Assembly: GCF_011045165.1 (NCBI RefSeq)
Contig: NZ_JAAKZI010000006.1
Span: 1-64,000, forward strand
DNA from: Arthrobacter silviterrae
Lineage (GTDB): Bacteria > Actinomycetota > Actinomycetes > Actinomycetales > Micrococcaceae
Direction of reading: 5' to 3'
Length of the DNA stretch: 64,000 nt
Shown here: in pieces, positions 30,378-39,802 of the stretch
How positions within the stretch are numbered: position 1 is the stretch's first letter
How the letters are laid out: each line of letters opens with the position of its first letter
Translations under genes and position numbers: made by a program
Notes under the pieces: model-generated
Databases searched by the model: none
Told to the model about the DNA's origin: nothing
What the model saw: the letters and a program-made list of their open reading frames with translations, nothing else

Positions 30378-31028
30378 GTGAACGTACTCATTGACAACAG
30401 CGAGCTCTTTGTCACCGGCTTCAAGAACACCGGCATCTTGTTTGTCATCTCGGCGTTCTTTGCCCTGATCCTGGGCACCATCGTGGCCGGCATGCGCGTG
30501 TCCCCGGCCCCCGCCATGCGAGCGGCCGGCACCCTGTATGTCAACGCCGTCCGCAACACCCCGTTGACGCTGATCCTGGCATTCTTTGCCCTGGGCTACC
30601 CGAAGCTGGGACTGCCGGAAATCAGCTTCATGACCGCTGCGATCGTGGGCCTCTCGCTCTACACGGCCACCTATGTTTCCGAGGCCATCCGCTCAGGCAT
30701 CAACACTGTTGCCGTGGGCCAGTCCGAGGCCGCCCGGGCCATCGGCCTCCCCTTCATGCAAACCCTGACGTTGATCGTCCTGCCCCAGGCGTTCCGCTCC
30801 GTGCTGCCGCCGCTGTTCAGCGTCTTCATCGCGCTGCTGAAGAACACCACGGTTGCGGCCGGCTTCTCCGTCTTCGAGGCCGGCGCCATTCGCGCCTACC
30901 TCAGCGAACGCGGCGAACCTCTGCTGCCGGGCCTGCTGTGGGTGGCCCTGATTTTTGTGCTGCTGGTATTGGGCATCCTGACACCGCTGCAACGCTACCT
31001 TGAGAAGAAGTGGAGGGTGGCCCGATGA
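30378..31028 (+). CDS. gluC: Glutamate ABC transporter permease
   Basis: 216 residues, about five helices, with the HisM-type inner-membrane domain. The coupling EAA loop is VGQSEAARAIGLPFMQTLTLIVLPQAF. GTG start at 30378. Its stop overlaps the gluD start as ATGA. It pairs with GluD to form the channel. Confidence 0.92.
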   Translation: MNVLIDNSELFVTGFKNTGILFVISAFFALILGTIVAGMRVSPAPAMRAAGTLYVNAVRNTPLTLILAFFALGYPKLGLPEISFMTAAIVGLSLYTATYVSEAIRSGINTVAVGQSEAARAIGLPFMQTLTLIVLPQAFRSVLPPLFSVFIALLKNTTVAAGFSVFEAGAIRAYLSERGEPLLPGLLWVALIFVLLVLGILTPLQRYLEKKWRVAR

Positions 31029-31867
31029 GCTCGGTACTCTTTGACGTTCCCGGCCCCAAGGCCCGTACCCGCAACGTTTTCCTGAACGTTTTCACTGTCC
31101 TTGTGGTGGTCGGCATCATTGCCTTCATCCTCTATAGGTTCAATGAATCGGGCCAGTTCACGGCAAAAAAGTGGGAGATCTTCACCTTCCCGCGGGTCCA
31201 GCAAATGTTCCTGACTGTCATCGGTGCCACGCTGAAGGCGTTCGCGGCGTCAGCCGTCGGCAGTTTGGTGCTGGGCATCCTCCTGGCCTTCGGCCGCCTG
31301 GCCGACTCCAAGTGGGTTCGGGTGCCCTGCTACTGGTTCACCGAATTGTTCCGCGCCATCCCGGTACTCGTGCTCATGATGATCGTGTACTACGGCCTGC
31401 CGTCCGCCGGGGTTAAGGGCATTACGCCGTTCATCGCCGTCGTCGTCGGCTTGATCCTGTACAACGGCTCGGTCCTGGCCGAGGTGTTCCGTGCCGGCAT
31501 CGAGTCGCTGCCCAAGGGGCAGCGCGAGGCCGGGCTGGCCGTGGGCCTGAGCAAGGGCCAGGTGCAGCGGATCATCCTGCTGCCGCAGGCCGTCCGCTCC
31601 ATGCTGCCCGTCATCATCTCGCAGCTGGTGGTCATCCTCAAGGACACCGCGCTGGGCTTCCTGATCACATACAACGAGGTCCTGTACTACGCCGACTTCC
31701 TCGGTTCCCAGGGCCAATACGGCTCCCCCGTGGTCCCGGCGCTCATGGTCACGGCCGTCATCTACGTGGGCCTGTGCCTGATCCTCTCCGGCATTGCCAA
31801 GCTGGTGGAGTCGAAGATGTCCTCCCGAGTCAAGGTCGTCAAGACCCGCGTGGGCCTGGCAGGCTAA
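31025..31867 (+). CDS. gluD: Glutamate ABC transporter permease
   Basis: 280-residue second permease. One N-terminal helix (about 20-40) precedes a spacer and then the transport domain; the EAA loop is KGQREAGLAVGLSKGQVQRIILLPQAV. ATG 31025 overlaps the gluC stop (ATGA), so I prefer it to the upstream in-frame GTG-type codon. The operon ends at a large palindrome at 31873-31947. Confidence 0.92.
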   Translation: MSSVLFDVPGPKARTRNVFLNVFTVLVVVGIIAFILYRFNESGQFTAKKWEIFTFPRVQQMFLTVIGATLKAFAASAVGSLVLGILLAFGRLADSKWVRVPCYWFTELFRAIPVLVLMMIVYYGLPSAGVKGITPFIAVVVGLILYNGSVLAEVFRAGIESLPKGQREAGLAVGLSKGQVQRIILLPQAVRSMLPVIISQLVVILKDTALGFLITYNEVLYYADFLGSQGQYGSPVVPALMVTAVIYVGLCLILSGIAKLVESKMSSRVKVVKTRVGLAG

Positions 31868-31872
31868 CCCCT

Positions 31873-31947
31873 CCAACTGTGTGTCAGAAGTTGCATCGCG
31901 AAATCGTTTTCTACGCGGTTTTCGTGCAGCTTCTGGCACACAGTTGG
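31873..31947. repeat. 75-bp palindrome between gluD and dapE
   Basis: Arms 31873-31895 (CCAACTGTGTGTCAGAAGTTGCA begins here) and 31925-31947 match at 21 of 23 positions, and the 29-base interior is itself partly self-complementary (CGCGAAA with TTTTCG). It separates convergent gluD and dapE and probably terminates both; flanking CCCC/GGGG extend it slightly. Confidence 0.8.
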
Positions 31948-31989
31948 GGTTTAAGGGGCGACGGCGGCGCTTGGGCTTGGGCTTGGGTA

Positions 31990-33102
31990 TCAGCCGAGCC
32001 AGCGGGTCAGGGCGGCCAGGCACTCCCGGATCGCATCCGCGTCCACGTGCTCGTTGTCGCTGTGGGCCAGGAGGGGATCGCCCGGACCGAAATTCACGGC
32101 CGGGATGCCCATCTCGCTCAGCCGTGCCACATCCGTCCAGCCGTACTTGGGCAGGGGCTCGCGGCCCACGGCCGCCACGAACGAAGCTGCCGCGGGAGCG
32201 TTGAGGCCAGGCCGGGCTCCCGCCGAAGAATCCGTGCACACCAGCTCAAAGCCGGAAAGCAGCTCCCGGACATGGGCCTCGGCCTGGGCGGGCGATTTGT
32301 CCGGGGCGAAGCGGTAGTTGATCTCCACCACGCACTGGTCCGGAATCACGTTTCCGGCCGTGCCGCCGTGGATTTTCACAGCATTGAGGGATTCGCGGTA
32401 GTCCAACCCGTCAACTGTGACAGTGGCCGGCTCATACTCTGCCAGCCGCGCCAGGATGGGCGCGGCCTTGTGGATGGCGTTCTCCCCCATCCAGGCGCGG
32501 GCCGAGTGGGCCGCCAGGCCGCTGGTGGTGGCCTCAAAGCGGATGGTGCCGTTGCAGCCCCCCTCCACCGTGCCGTTGGTGGGTTCGAGCAAAATGCCGA
32601 AGTCTGCGTCCAGCAATTCCCGGTTCTCGCGGGCCAGCCGTCCCAGCCCGCTCTTGACGGCCGCCACTTCCTCATTGTCATAGAAGATGAAGGTGATGTC
32701 CTTGCTGGGCTCGGGCACCGTGGCCGCAATGGCCAGCTGGACGGCCACGCCGCCCTTCATGTCCGTGGCCCCGCGGCCGTACAGCACCTTCCCGTCCCAT
32801 GAGACAGGCACCGTCCCGCGCGAGCCGGCCACGGTGGGCAGCGGCACGGTGTCCAGGTGCCCCGCCAGAATGATCCTCTCGGCCCGGCCCAGCATGGTCC
32901 GGGCGACGACGGCGTCCCCGTTGCGGGTGACCTCCAGCCGGCCCAGCCCCCGCAAGGCGGACTCCACGGCATCGGCCAGCGCAGCCTCGTTGCCGGAGAC
33001 GCTCTCGATGTCCATCACGGCAGCGGTCAAAAGTGCCACATCGGCAAACAGGTCAAGCGAGGGTGCGGGGCGGTCTGCGGGGGCGTCGTCGTCGTAAGTC
33101 AC
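31990..33102 (-). CDS. dapE: Succinyl-diaminopimelate desuccinylase
   Basis: M20 metallohydrolase (370 residues) giving LL-diaminopimelate plus succinate in lysine/peptidoglycan precursor synthesis. Metal and catalytic motifs: LAGHLDTVP, GRGATDMKGG, FYDNEEVAAVKSGL (Glu-Glu) and the C-terminal AHSDNEHV. GTG 33102 lies six bases after TAAACT (33109-33114), predicting a leaderless transcript. It is divergent from dapD, the enzyme that adds the succinyl group. Confidence 0.93.
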   Translation of the reverse strand: MTYDDDAPADRPAPSLDLFADVALLTAAVMDIESVSGNEAALADAVESALRGLGRLEVTRNGDAVVARTMLGRAERIILAGHLDTVPLPTVAGSRGTVPVSWDGKVLYGRGATDMKGGVAVQLAIAATVPEPSKDITFIFYDNEEVAAVKSGLGRLARENRELLDADFGILLEPTNGTVEGGCNGTIRFEATTSGLAAHSARAWMGENAIHKAAPILARLAEYEPATVTVDGLDYRESLNAVKIHGGTAGNVIPDQCVVEINYRFAPDKSPAQAEAHVRELLSGFELVCTDSSAGARPGLNAPAAASFVAAVGREPLPKYGWTDVARLSEMGIPAVNFGPGDPLLAHSDNEHVDADAIRECLAALTRWLG

Positions 33103-33190
33103 CGCCCAAGTTTACCGGGCGCGGTGTTGGCGGCGGCGCAAGGCGGCGAGAACTTTTCGATCCGGGCCGGCAAGTCGATAGACTGCATGC

Positions 33191-34183
33191 ATGACGCAGA
33201 ACCCAGCAACGCCCGCCGAACGCACCGCACACGGACACGGCCTGGCCTCCATTGCCGATGACGGCTCAGTCCTCGATGTGTGGTTCCCCAGCCCCGCGCT
33301 GGGCACCTCCGTCAACTCACTTGGCACGGTCCGCGAGGCCGGACCGGAGCTGACGGCGCTTGCCGTTGCCGGGCGTGACGACGACCGCGGCGTCACGCCC
33401 ACCGTGGTCTTCGCCCAAATCGACCTTGATGAAGCTCCCGCCGACGCCGTCGACACCTACCTGCGCCTGCACCTGCTCTCCCACCGCCTGGTGGCCCCGA
33501 ACACCATCAACCTGGACGGGATCTTCGGCAAGCTCAACAACGTGGTGTGGACCAATTTCGGCCCGGCCCCCGTGGAGGGCTTTGAACTCACCCGGGCCAG
33601 GCTGCGCCGCCGCGGTCCGGTCACGGTGTATGGCGTGGACAAGTTCCCGCGCATGGTGGACTACGTGGTCCCCTCCGGTGTCCGCATTGCCGACGCCGAC
33701 CGCGTCCGCCTCGGCGCCCACCTGGCCGACGGCACCACAGTCATGCACGAAGGCTTCGTCAACTACAACGCCGGCACACTGGGAGCCTCCATGGTGGAAG
33801 GCCGCATTTCCGCCGGCGTGGTGGTCGGTGAAGGCACCGACGTGGGCGGCGGCGCCTCCATCATGGGCACCCTCTCCGGCGGCGGCAAGGAGCGGATCAC
33901 CCTGGGCGAGCGGGTGCTCCTGGGTGCCAATTCCGGCGTCGGCATCAGCATTGGCGACGACTCCGTGGTGGAGGCCGGCCTCTATGTCACGGCGGGAACC
34001 CGGGTGCGTGTCCAGGGCCCCAAGGACGACGACGGCGAAGACACCGCCGTCATCGTCAAGGCCAGCGAGCTTTCCGGCAAGGCCAACCTGCTCTTCCGCC
34101 GCAATTCCAGCACGGGCGAGGTGGAGGTGCTCCCCCGGCACGGCTCCACCGTCTCCCTCAACGACTCGCTGCACAGCAACTAG
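33191..34183 (+). CDS. dapD: Tetrahydrodipicolinate N-succinyltransferase
   Basis: 330-residue acyltransferase of the long actinobacterial DapD type. An N-terminal domain (to about 170) is followed by a left-handed beta-helix of hexapeptide repeats ([38 protein letters not shown]). It uses succinyl-CoA in the lysine/DAP pathway. ATG 33191 is six bases after TAGACT (33179-33184): leaderless. Divergent from dapE, as in mycobacteria. Confidence 0.94.
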   Translation: MTQNPATPAERTAHGHGLASIADDGSVLDVWFPSPALGTSVNSLGTVREAGPELTALAVAGRDDDRGVTPTVVFAQIDLDEAPADAVDTYLRLHLLSHRLVAPNTINLDGIFGKLNNVVWTNFGPAPVEGFELTRARLRRRGPVTVYGVDKFPRMVDYVVPSGVRIADADRVRLGAHLADGTTVMHEGFVNYNAGTLGASMVEGRISAGVVVGEGTDVGGGASIMGTLSGGGKERITLGERVLLGANSGVGISIGDDSVVEAGLYVTAGTRVRVQGPKDDDGEDTAVIVKASELSGKANLLFRRNSSTGEVEVLPRHGSTVSLNDSLHSN

Positions 34184-34189
34184 GGCCGC

Positions 34190-35083
34190 TTGCGCAACAC
34201 CAAGCGACGCCGGCGCGGCCGGGCATTTGCAGTACTGCTGACCGTCACCCTGGTCGCCGCCGGCCTGTTGGTGGGCGGCGGCATCTGGGTGGCAAGCTAC
34301 CTGCGCGGCGCCCTGGCTCCCGGGCTCAGCGTGGGCTGCACGGCCACGGTGGGCGGCACGCCCTACACGCTGGCCGTTGACCAGACGAGCTACGCGGCGC
34401 TGATCTCCGGCATCTCCATTCAGCGCGGCATGCCGGCGCGGGCCGCCTCGATTGCACTCGCCACTGCCCTGCAGGAGTCCAAGCTGCGCAACATTGACTA
34501 CGGCGACCTGGATTCCGTGGGACTGTTCCAGCAGCGGCCCTCCCAGGACTGGGGCACGGTGGCGCAAATCATGGACCCCGTCTACTCCACGAACGCGTTT
34601 TACAGCGCCCTGGACAAGGTGCCCGGCTACGTTGACATGCCCCTGAACGACGCCGCCCAAATCGTCCAGCGCTCCGCCTTTCCGCACGCCTACGCCCAAC
34701 ACGAGAGCCTGTCCCGCGCCTTTGCCTCCGCCTTGACGGGCCAGTCGCCGGGGGCGCTGAGCTGCACCCTTCCCCCGGCAACGGCGGCGGGCTCCCCCAC
34801 CGCCGTTGAGGCTGCGCTGAAGCAGGCGCTGGGCACCCTGCCTGTCGCCACCACGCCGGGGCAGTCCGCCACCACCCTCGAGGTAGCGGCATCCGGCAAC
34901 ATGGGGTGGGCCGTGGCGCACTGGGCCGTTGCCAATGCTTCCCAACTTGGCCTGACCCATGTCAGCTACGGCGGCCTGGCCTGGGACCGCAACACGAACG
35001 ACGCCGGCACAAACGTTGGGTGGAAGGGCACCGGGAACGCCGGGGGCAATGTGGTCATCACGATGGCCGCGGCCGGTTCCTAG
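34190..35083 (+). CDS. Secreted or membrane-anchored lysozyme-like-fold protein
   Basis: 297 residues. A basic N-terminus and one membrane helix (about 14-38) lead to an extracytoplasmic region with an E-S-K-type motif (ALQESKLRNIDYGDLDSVGL, FQQRPSQDWG), recalling the lysozyme-like/SLT fold where the glutamate would be catalytic. The C-terminus has a Pro/Ala linker and a small Gly-rich domain. Homologues are common in actinobacteria without assigned function, sometimes labelled heavy-metal transporter. TTG 34190 has AGGG just upstream and lies 6 bases after dapD. The stop shares CTAG with the convergent gene. Confidence 0.6.
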   Translation: MRNTKRRRRGRAFAVLLTVTLVAAGLLVGGGIWVASYLRGALAPGLSVGCTATVGGTPYTLAVDQTSYAALISGISIQRGMPARAASIALATALQESKLRNIDYGDLDSVGLFQQRPSQDWGTVAQIMDPVYSTNAFYSALDKVPGYVDMPLNDAAQIVQRSAFPHAYAQHESLSRAFASALTGQSPGALSCTLPPATAAGSPTAVEAALKQALGTLPVATTPGQSATTLEVAASGNMGWAVAHWAVANASQLGLTHVSYGGLAWDRNTNDAGTNVGWKGTGNAGGNVVITMAAAGS

Positions 35084-35691
35084 ACGAGCAGCTCCACGAC
35101 GGGCTGGACGTAGCTAAGGAAGTTTTGCTGGTCATCGAGCAGGTGTTCGCTCATGATGAGCCTGTCCGGTTCAATGAACCAGGCCCGCTGTTCGGCCAGC
35201 GGCATCTCCACAATGGTCAGGGTGAAGTCGCGGGCGCTGCGGCCCAGTTCCATTTCCCGGTTCTGCACCAGGTCCGCCAGGATCTTGTGCCCGCCCAGCG
35301 TCTCTCGTTCAGCCGCCATGAGCGAGTATGCGCGGCTTTGTTCCCGGGACCACGTCAGGGCCGCCCCGAAGTGTGCCTGGACCACCCGTTGCAGCGCAGG
35401 CATCGCATTGAACTCGGGGAACGACGGCGGAGTCATGGCCGGCTCCGTCCCGTCCGGCTGCACCAACAGGGTGCCCCACCAGGCTTCCCACTGCCCGCGC
35501 AGCGCCTTTTCGCCGCCCACATGGGCCGTGAGCCTGCTGTGGTCGGCCGCGCGGACGTGCGGTGCCACGTGGGACAGGGAGGGGCTGCCGGCCCCCGTCA
35601 GGCCCGCCACATCCCGAATGTACAGTGCAATCAACATGGGGCCTGACGTGTCCATGGTGATCCGCCAGCCCGGCCCGCCCGTATGATGCAT
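35080..35691 (-). CDS. Uncharacterised protein
   Basis: 203 residues, soluble, no signal peptide or membrane helix. Segments such as LIALYIRDVAGLTGAGSPSL and WEAWWGTLLVQPDG are not diagnostic of a family I know. Start ATG 35691 is chosen because GGAGG lies eight bases upstream. Meets the lysozyme-like gene tail to tail on a shared CTAG; the TetR gene is 93 bases upstream on the same strand. Confidence 0.7.
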   Translation of the reverse strand: MHHTGGPGWRITMDTSGPMLIALYIRDVAGLTGAGSPSLSHVAPHVRAADHSRLTAHVGGEKALRGQWEAWWGTLLVQPDGTEPAMTPPSFPEFNAMPALQRVVQAHFGAALTWSREQSRAYSLMAAERETLGGHKILADLVQNREMELGRSARDFTLTIVEMPLAEQRAWFIEPDRLIMSEHLLDDQQNFLSYVQPVVELLV

Positions 35692-35784
35692 GGTTCTCGC
35701 CTCCAGCGGCCGCAGACTGCGGCCTCCCACGTCCAAGATTACCCTTTTGCACGGTGGAGCGGCAGGGGCGGGCAGCCGGGGCGC

Positions 35785-36408
35785 CTAGGGTGCCAGCAGC
35801 GATTCCAGGTGGCGGCGGAGCGTGGTCCGGCCTTGTTCCGGGGTTGCCCAGGCGGGCTGCAGCACCAGGCGCAGGCCCAGCCCGTCCAGCACGGCAATGA
35901 GCCTCTCGGCCTCGTCAACGGGTTCGGGCGATCCGGCCATGAGTCCGCTGCCCAGCAGTGCCAGCACCACCCGGCCCACCACTGCCCCGGTGGCACGGTA
36001 GTCGTCCCGGGCCGCGTTCTGAAGATTGTTGTCGGTGCGGGCGGCCAGCATGAATTCCATGTGCACCACGGCCTCGCCGCGGCGCAAGTCATCCAGCGGC
36101 AGCAGTTCCTCGAGCACGCTTGCGCATTTGTCCACGACGGCGGCGGGGTCCCGGGGCAGGGCGTGTTGTTCCAGGAGTTCCAGGGCGTCCAGGGCGCGCA
36201 GGTGGATGCGCTCGGAATTCACCCGGAAGGCAAATTCCATGAGCTCGGCCTGGTTGTCAAAGTAGTGGCGCACCGACCCCAGCGCCAGCCCGGCCTGGGC
36301 AGCCACGTTGCGTAGCGACGCTTGTGCCAGGCCCTGCTGGAGAATGACGGCGAAGACGGCATCGGCTACGAGTTCGCGGCGGTCATCCGCGTCAACAATT
36401 TTCGGCAC
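35785..36408 (-). CDS. TetR-family transcriptional regulator
   Basis: 207 residues. The N-terminal helix-turn-helix is seen in VADAVFAVILQQGLAQASLRNVA and AGLALGSVRHYFDNQAEL, followed by an all-helical ligand domain (BetI-like). GTG 36408 is six bases after TAAAAA (36415-36420), a possible weak -10 box. Target and ligand unknown; the gene downstream on the same strand (35080-35691) is one candidate. Confidence 0.85.
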   Translation of the reverse strand: MPKIVDADDRRELVADAVFAVILQQGLAQASLRNVAAQAGLALGSVRHYFDNQAELMEFAFRVNSERIHLRALDALELLEQHALPRDPAAVVDKCASVLEELLPLDDLRRGEAVVHMEFMLAARTDNNLQNAARDDYRATGAVVGRVVLALLGSGLMAGSPEPVDEAERLIAVLDGLGLRLVLQPAWATPEQGRTTLRRHLESLLAP

Positions 36409-36490
36409 AAGTCTTTTTTAGCACAGATGTTTCACCTGTTTCCCCATTACGGCGCCCGTGGCGGAAATCCGCGCGGACTTCAGTGCACGG

Positions 36491-36673
36491 CTACTTGCCG
36501 GCGGCCCGGCGCTGCCTGTCCACCAGGACCACGGCCACCAGCGCCAGCGTGATGACGGCGGCAACAATGGCCACCGGCCAAAGCTCCGGGTGCCCGGCCA
36601 GCGCCACCACGACCACCACCACGGTGACCAGGCCCAATGCCAGGGCGGACGCCTGGCCAATCATTTTCAACAT
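36491..36673 (-). CDS. Small two-helix membrane protein
   Basis: 60 residues with two hydrophobic segments (about 6-27 and 30-50) and a basic end (DRQRRAAGK). ATG 36673 has GGAG six bases upstream and it begins 24 bases after the gltA stop, so it is probably co-transcribed. No family recognised. Confidence 0.6.
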   Translation of the reverse strand: MLKMIGQASALALGLVTVVVVVVALAGHPELWPVAIVAAVITLALVAVVLVDRQRRAAGK

Positions 36674-36697
36674 CTTCTTCTCCGGTGGTGCCGAGGG

Positions 36698-37981
36698 TCA
36701 GCGCGAGGGATACATGCGCTCCGGTTCGCCTGTGTACAGCTGGCGCGGGCGGCCGATCTTGGTCTGGGGGTCCTTCATCATTTCGCGCCACTGGGCAATC
36801 CAGCCCGGGAGGCGGCCAATGGCGAAGAGCACCGTGAACATCTTTTCCGGGAAGCCCATGGCCTTGTAGATCAGGCCGGTGTAGAAATCGACGTTCGGGT
36901 AGAGCTTGCGGGAAATGAAGTATTCGTCCGTCAGGGCTACTTCTTCCAGGCGCATGGCGATGTCGAGGAGTTCGTCATTTCCGCCCAGCTTGGCCAGAAT
37001 TTCATGGGCCGTGGCCTTGACTATTTTTGCGCGCGGATCGTAGTTCTTGTAGACGCGGTGCCCGAAGCCCATGAGCTTGACGCCGGCTTCCTTGTTCTTC
37101 ACGCGCTCCACGAACTTCTCAACCGGCTCGCCGCTGGCCTGGATCTGGCGGAGCATGTTCAGCACGGCCTCATTCGCGCCGCCGTGCAGCGGGCCGAAGA
37201 GTGCGTTGATGCCGGCGGAAACGGAGGCGAACATGTTGGCGTTGGCGCTGCCCACCAGCCGCACGGTGGACGTGGAACAGTTTTGCTCGTGGTCGGCGTG
37301 CAGGATCAGCAGCAGGTCCAGTGCCTTGACCACCACGGGGTCCATCTCGTAGGGCTCCGCGGGCAGGCCGAAGCTCAGGCGGAGGAAGTTTTCCACCAGG
37401 CCCATGGAGTTGTCCGGATACAGCATGGGCTGGCCAATGGACTTCTTGTGCGCGTAGGCGGCGATGACGGGCATCTTGGCCATGAGGCGGATGGTGGCCA
37501 TCTCCACCTGCTCGTCGTCGAACGGGTCCAGGGAGTCCTGGTAAAAAGTGGAGAGCGCCGACACTGCGGAGGAAAGCACCGGCATGGGGTGAGCATCACG
37601 GGGGAAGCCGCCGAAGAAACCCTTCAAGTCCTCGTGCAGCATGGTGTGGCGGCGGATCCGCTGGTCGAACTTTTCCAGCTCGGAGGCGGAGGGCAGGTTG
37701 CCGTAAATGAGCAGGTAGGACACTTCCAGGAAGCTGGAGTGCTCAGCCAGTTCTTCAATGGGGTAGCCGCGGTAGCGCAGGATTCCCTTGTCGCCGTCGA
37801 TGTACGTGATGGCGGAAGACGTGGCCGCAGTGTTGACGAAGCCGGGGTCGTAGGTGACCGCGCCGGTGTCCTTGAGGAGCTTGGATACGTCGAAACCGGC
37901 GTTGCCTTCTACCGCTTCGATGCGCGGGAGAATAAGTTCCCCGCCGTCGTAGCGCAGTGTTGCGCTCGTGGAGTCAGTCAT
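36698..37981 (-). CDS. gltA: Citrate synthase
   Basis: Type II (hexameric-type) citrate synthase of 427 residues condensing oxaloacetate and acetyl-CoA. Diagnostic blocks: GDKGILRYRGYPIEELAEHS, the catalytic histidines in NCSTSTVRLVGSANAN/GPLHGGANE and GFGHRVYKNYDPRAKI. ATG 37981 has AGGGGA upstream. The 236-base leader (37982-38217) shows no gene; it must hold the promoter, but I cannot place it firmly. Confidence 0.96.
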   Translation of the reverse strand: MTDSTSATLRYDGGELILPRIEAVEGNAGFDVSKLLKDTGAVTYDPGFVNTAATSSAITYIDGDKGILRYRGYPIEELAEHSSFLEVSYLLIYGNLPSASELEKFDQRIRRHTMLHEDLKGFFGGFPRDAHPMPVLSSAVSALSTFYQDSLDPFDDEQVEMATIRLMAKMPVIAAYAHKKSIGQPMLYPDNSMGLVENFLRLSFGLPAEPYEMDPVVVKALDLLLILHADHEQNCSTSTVRLVGSANANMFASVSAGINALFGPLHGGANEAVLNMLRQIQASGEPVEKFVERVKNKEAGVKLMGFGHRVYKNYDPRAKIVKATAHEILAKLGGNDELLDIAMRLEEVALTDEYFISRKLYPNVDFYTGLIYKAMGFPEKMFTVLFAIGRLPGWIAQWREMMKDPQTKIGRPRQLYTGEPERMYPSR

Positions 37982-38217
37982 GGAGTCCCCTTCATGAGGT
38001 AGCCCTTGTCGGGCTGTGCTTGGATCTATGCAGCTGTCCAGCCCGCAGGGTTGACCTGCGCACCGTGTGGCCCCAAAGTGCCCGCCGGGCGGGGGCCCAG
38101 GCTGGCGTCAAGGCGCGCGGCGGCATAAACGTCTAAGTACGAAACTACCGCTTGGGTGCCCTTCTACACTAATCCTGCCCCGTTTTGTGTCTCCGCCATG
38201 GGCCGTGCCGGGCCGGT

Positions 38218-39363
38218 TCAGCCCTTGAGCCGCCGGACAGCGGCATCGATGCGCTCATCGGTCCCGGTGAGCGCCACCCGGACAAATCCGTTGCCGGCGG
38301 CTCCGTAGAAAACACCTGGGCCGGCCACAATGCCCAGCTCCGCGAGCCGGCCGATGGTGGTCCAGGTGTCCTCCCCGGCCGTGCACCACAGGTACAGTCC
38401 GGCCTCGGAGTGGTGGATGGCCAGGCCAAAGGATTCCAGCGCGGGCACCAGCTTGGCCCGGCGGTTGCGGTAGAGGGCCTTTTGGGCGCTGACGTGGGAG
38501 TCATCCCCCAGCGCCACGCGCATGGCTTCCTGGACGGGGCGGGGAACAATCATGCCTGCGTGCTTGCGGCTGTTGACGAGGTTCGCGATGATGGCGGCGT
38601 CTCCTGCCGCGAAGGCGGCCCGATAGCCGGCCACATTGGACTGCTTGCTGAGGGAGTAGACGGCCAGGAGGCCGTCGTTGCTGCCGCCGGACACGCGCGG
38701 GTCCAGCACGCTGGGGACCGGTTCCCCGCCGTTTTCCGGGTCCCAGGCACCCCAGCCCAGCTCCCCGTAGCATTCGTCGGAGGCGACGACTGCGCCAACG
38801 GCCCGGGCCTGCCCCACCAGTTCCCGCAGGGACTCGACGCCGCGGACAATGCCGGTGGGGTTCCCCGGGGAGTTCACCCACACCAGGCGCACGCGGGCCC
38901 GCGTGCCGGCGTCGAGCTCGTCAAGGGAGTCCGCGGCAACTGCGGTGGCGCCGGCAAACTCGGCGCCCATGTCGTAGGTGGGATAGGCCACGGTGGGGCG
39001 GACCACCACATCCCCGGCACCGAGGCCCAGCAACAGCGGCAGCCAGGCCACCAGTTCCTTTGAACCCACTGTGGGCAGGACATCATTCGGGTCCAGGCCG
39101 GGCACGTTCCGGCGCCGGGCAAACCAGTCCACAACGGCCTGGCGCAAGGCCGTGGTGCCGTGCGTGGTGGGGTAGCCATGGGCGTCCGAGGCAGCCTGCA
39201 GGGCCCCCTGGATCAGCGTGGGCGTCGGGTCAACGGGCGTGCCGATGGACAGGTCCACCACGCCGTCGGGGTGCAAGGCGGCCGTGGCCCGGTAGGGCGC
39301 CATGGCCTCCCAAGGGTATTCGGGCAGCTGCAGGCCAAAGGGCTTTGCCTGGGGCGGGGTCAC
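38218..39363 (-). CDS. dapC: Succinyldiaminopimelate transaminase
   Basis: 381-residue fold-type I aminotransferase. The start (LPEYPWEAMAPYRATAALHPDGVVDLSIGTPVD) and the PLP-lysine region YSLSKQSNVAGYRAAFAAGD match actinobacterial DapC, which makes N-succinyl-LL-DAP. GTG start. It follows fdxA by 8 bases, the same order as Rv1177-Rv1178, and completes the succinylase branch with the nearby dapD and dapE. Confidence 0.92.
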   Translation of the reverse strand: MTPPQAKPFGLQLPEYPWEAMAPYRATAALHPDGVVDLSIGTPVDPTPTLIQGALQAASDAHGYPTTHGTTALRQAVVDWFARRRNVPGLDPNDVLPTVGSKELVAWLPLLLGLGAGDVVVRPTVAYPTYDMGAEFAGATAVAADSLDELDAGTRARVRLVWVNSPGNPTGIVRGVESLRELVGQARAVGAVVASDECYGELGWGAWDPENGGEPVPSVLDPRVSGGSNDGLLAVYSLSKQSNVAGYRAAFAAGDAAIIANLVNSRKHAGMIVPRPVQEAMRVALGDDSHVSAQKALYRNRRAKLVPALESFGLAIHHSEAGLYLWCTAGEDTWTTIGRLAELGIVAGPGVFYGAAGNGFVRVALTGTDERIDAAVRRLKG

Positions 39364-39371
39364 AGCAGCGC

Positions 39372-39695
39372 TCAGCCCTGGTTCTGCGGCGGCAGCGCTG
39401 CAATGAGGGGGTGGTCGGTGTGGGTGTTGCCGATCTTGGCGGCTCCGCCCGGGGACCCCAGGACGTCAAAAAACTCCACATTGGCCTTGTAGTATTCGGC
39501 CCACTCTTCGGGGGTGTCGTCCTCGTAGTAGATGGCCTCCACGGGGCAGACAGGTTCGCAGGCACCGCAGTCAACGCATTCGTCGGGGTGGATGTAGAGC
39601 GAGCGTTCACCCTCGTAGATACAGTCAACAGGGCACTCCTCAACACATGCCTTGTCCTTGACATCCACGCACGGCTGCGCAATTACATACGTCAC
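39372..39695 (-). CDS. fdxA: 7Fe-type ferredoxin
   Basis: 107 residues. Cysteines in CVDVKDKACVEECPVDCIY and CVDCGACEPVCPVEAIYY form the two cluster sites; the expanded first motif is that of [3Fe-4S][4Fe-4S] seven-iron ferredoxins (FdxC of mycobacteria). GTG 39695 has AGGAAGG eight bases upstream; GATAAT at about 39750 (minus strand) is a plausible -10. Co-transcribed with dapC. Confidence 0.93.
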   Translation of the reverse strand: MTYVIAQPCVDVKDKACVEECPVDCIYEGERSLYIHPDECVDCGACEPVCPVEAIYYEDDTPEEWAEYYKANVEFFDVLGSPGGAAKIGNTHTDHPLIAALPPQNQG

Positions 39696-39802
39696 GTCCC
39701 CAACCTTCCTCATTTGCGGCTCGACCCCGGCCGGGAGCCGGGTATGTTCATTATCCCCCACGGGGGACGGCCATGCATCCTGGCGAGACTTAGTATGAAG
39801 TG

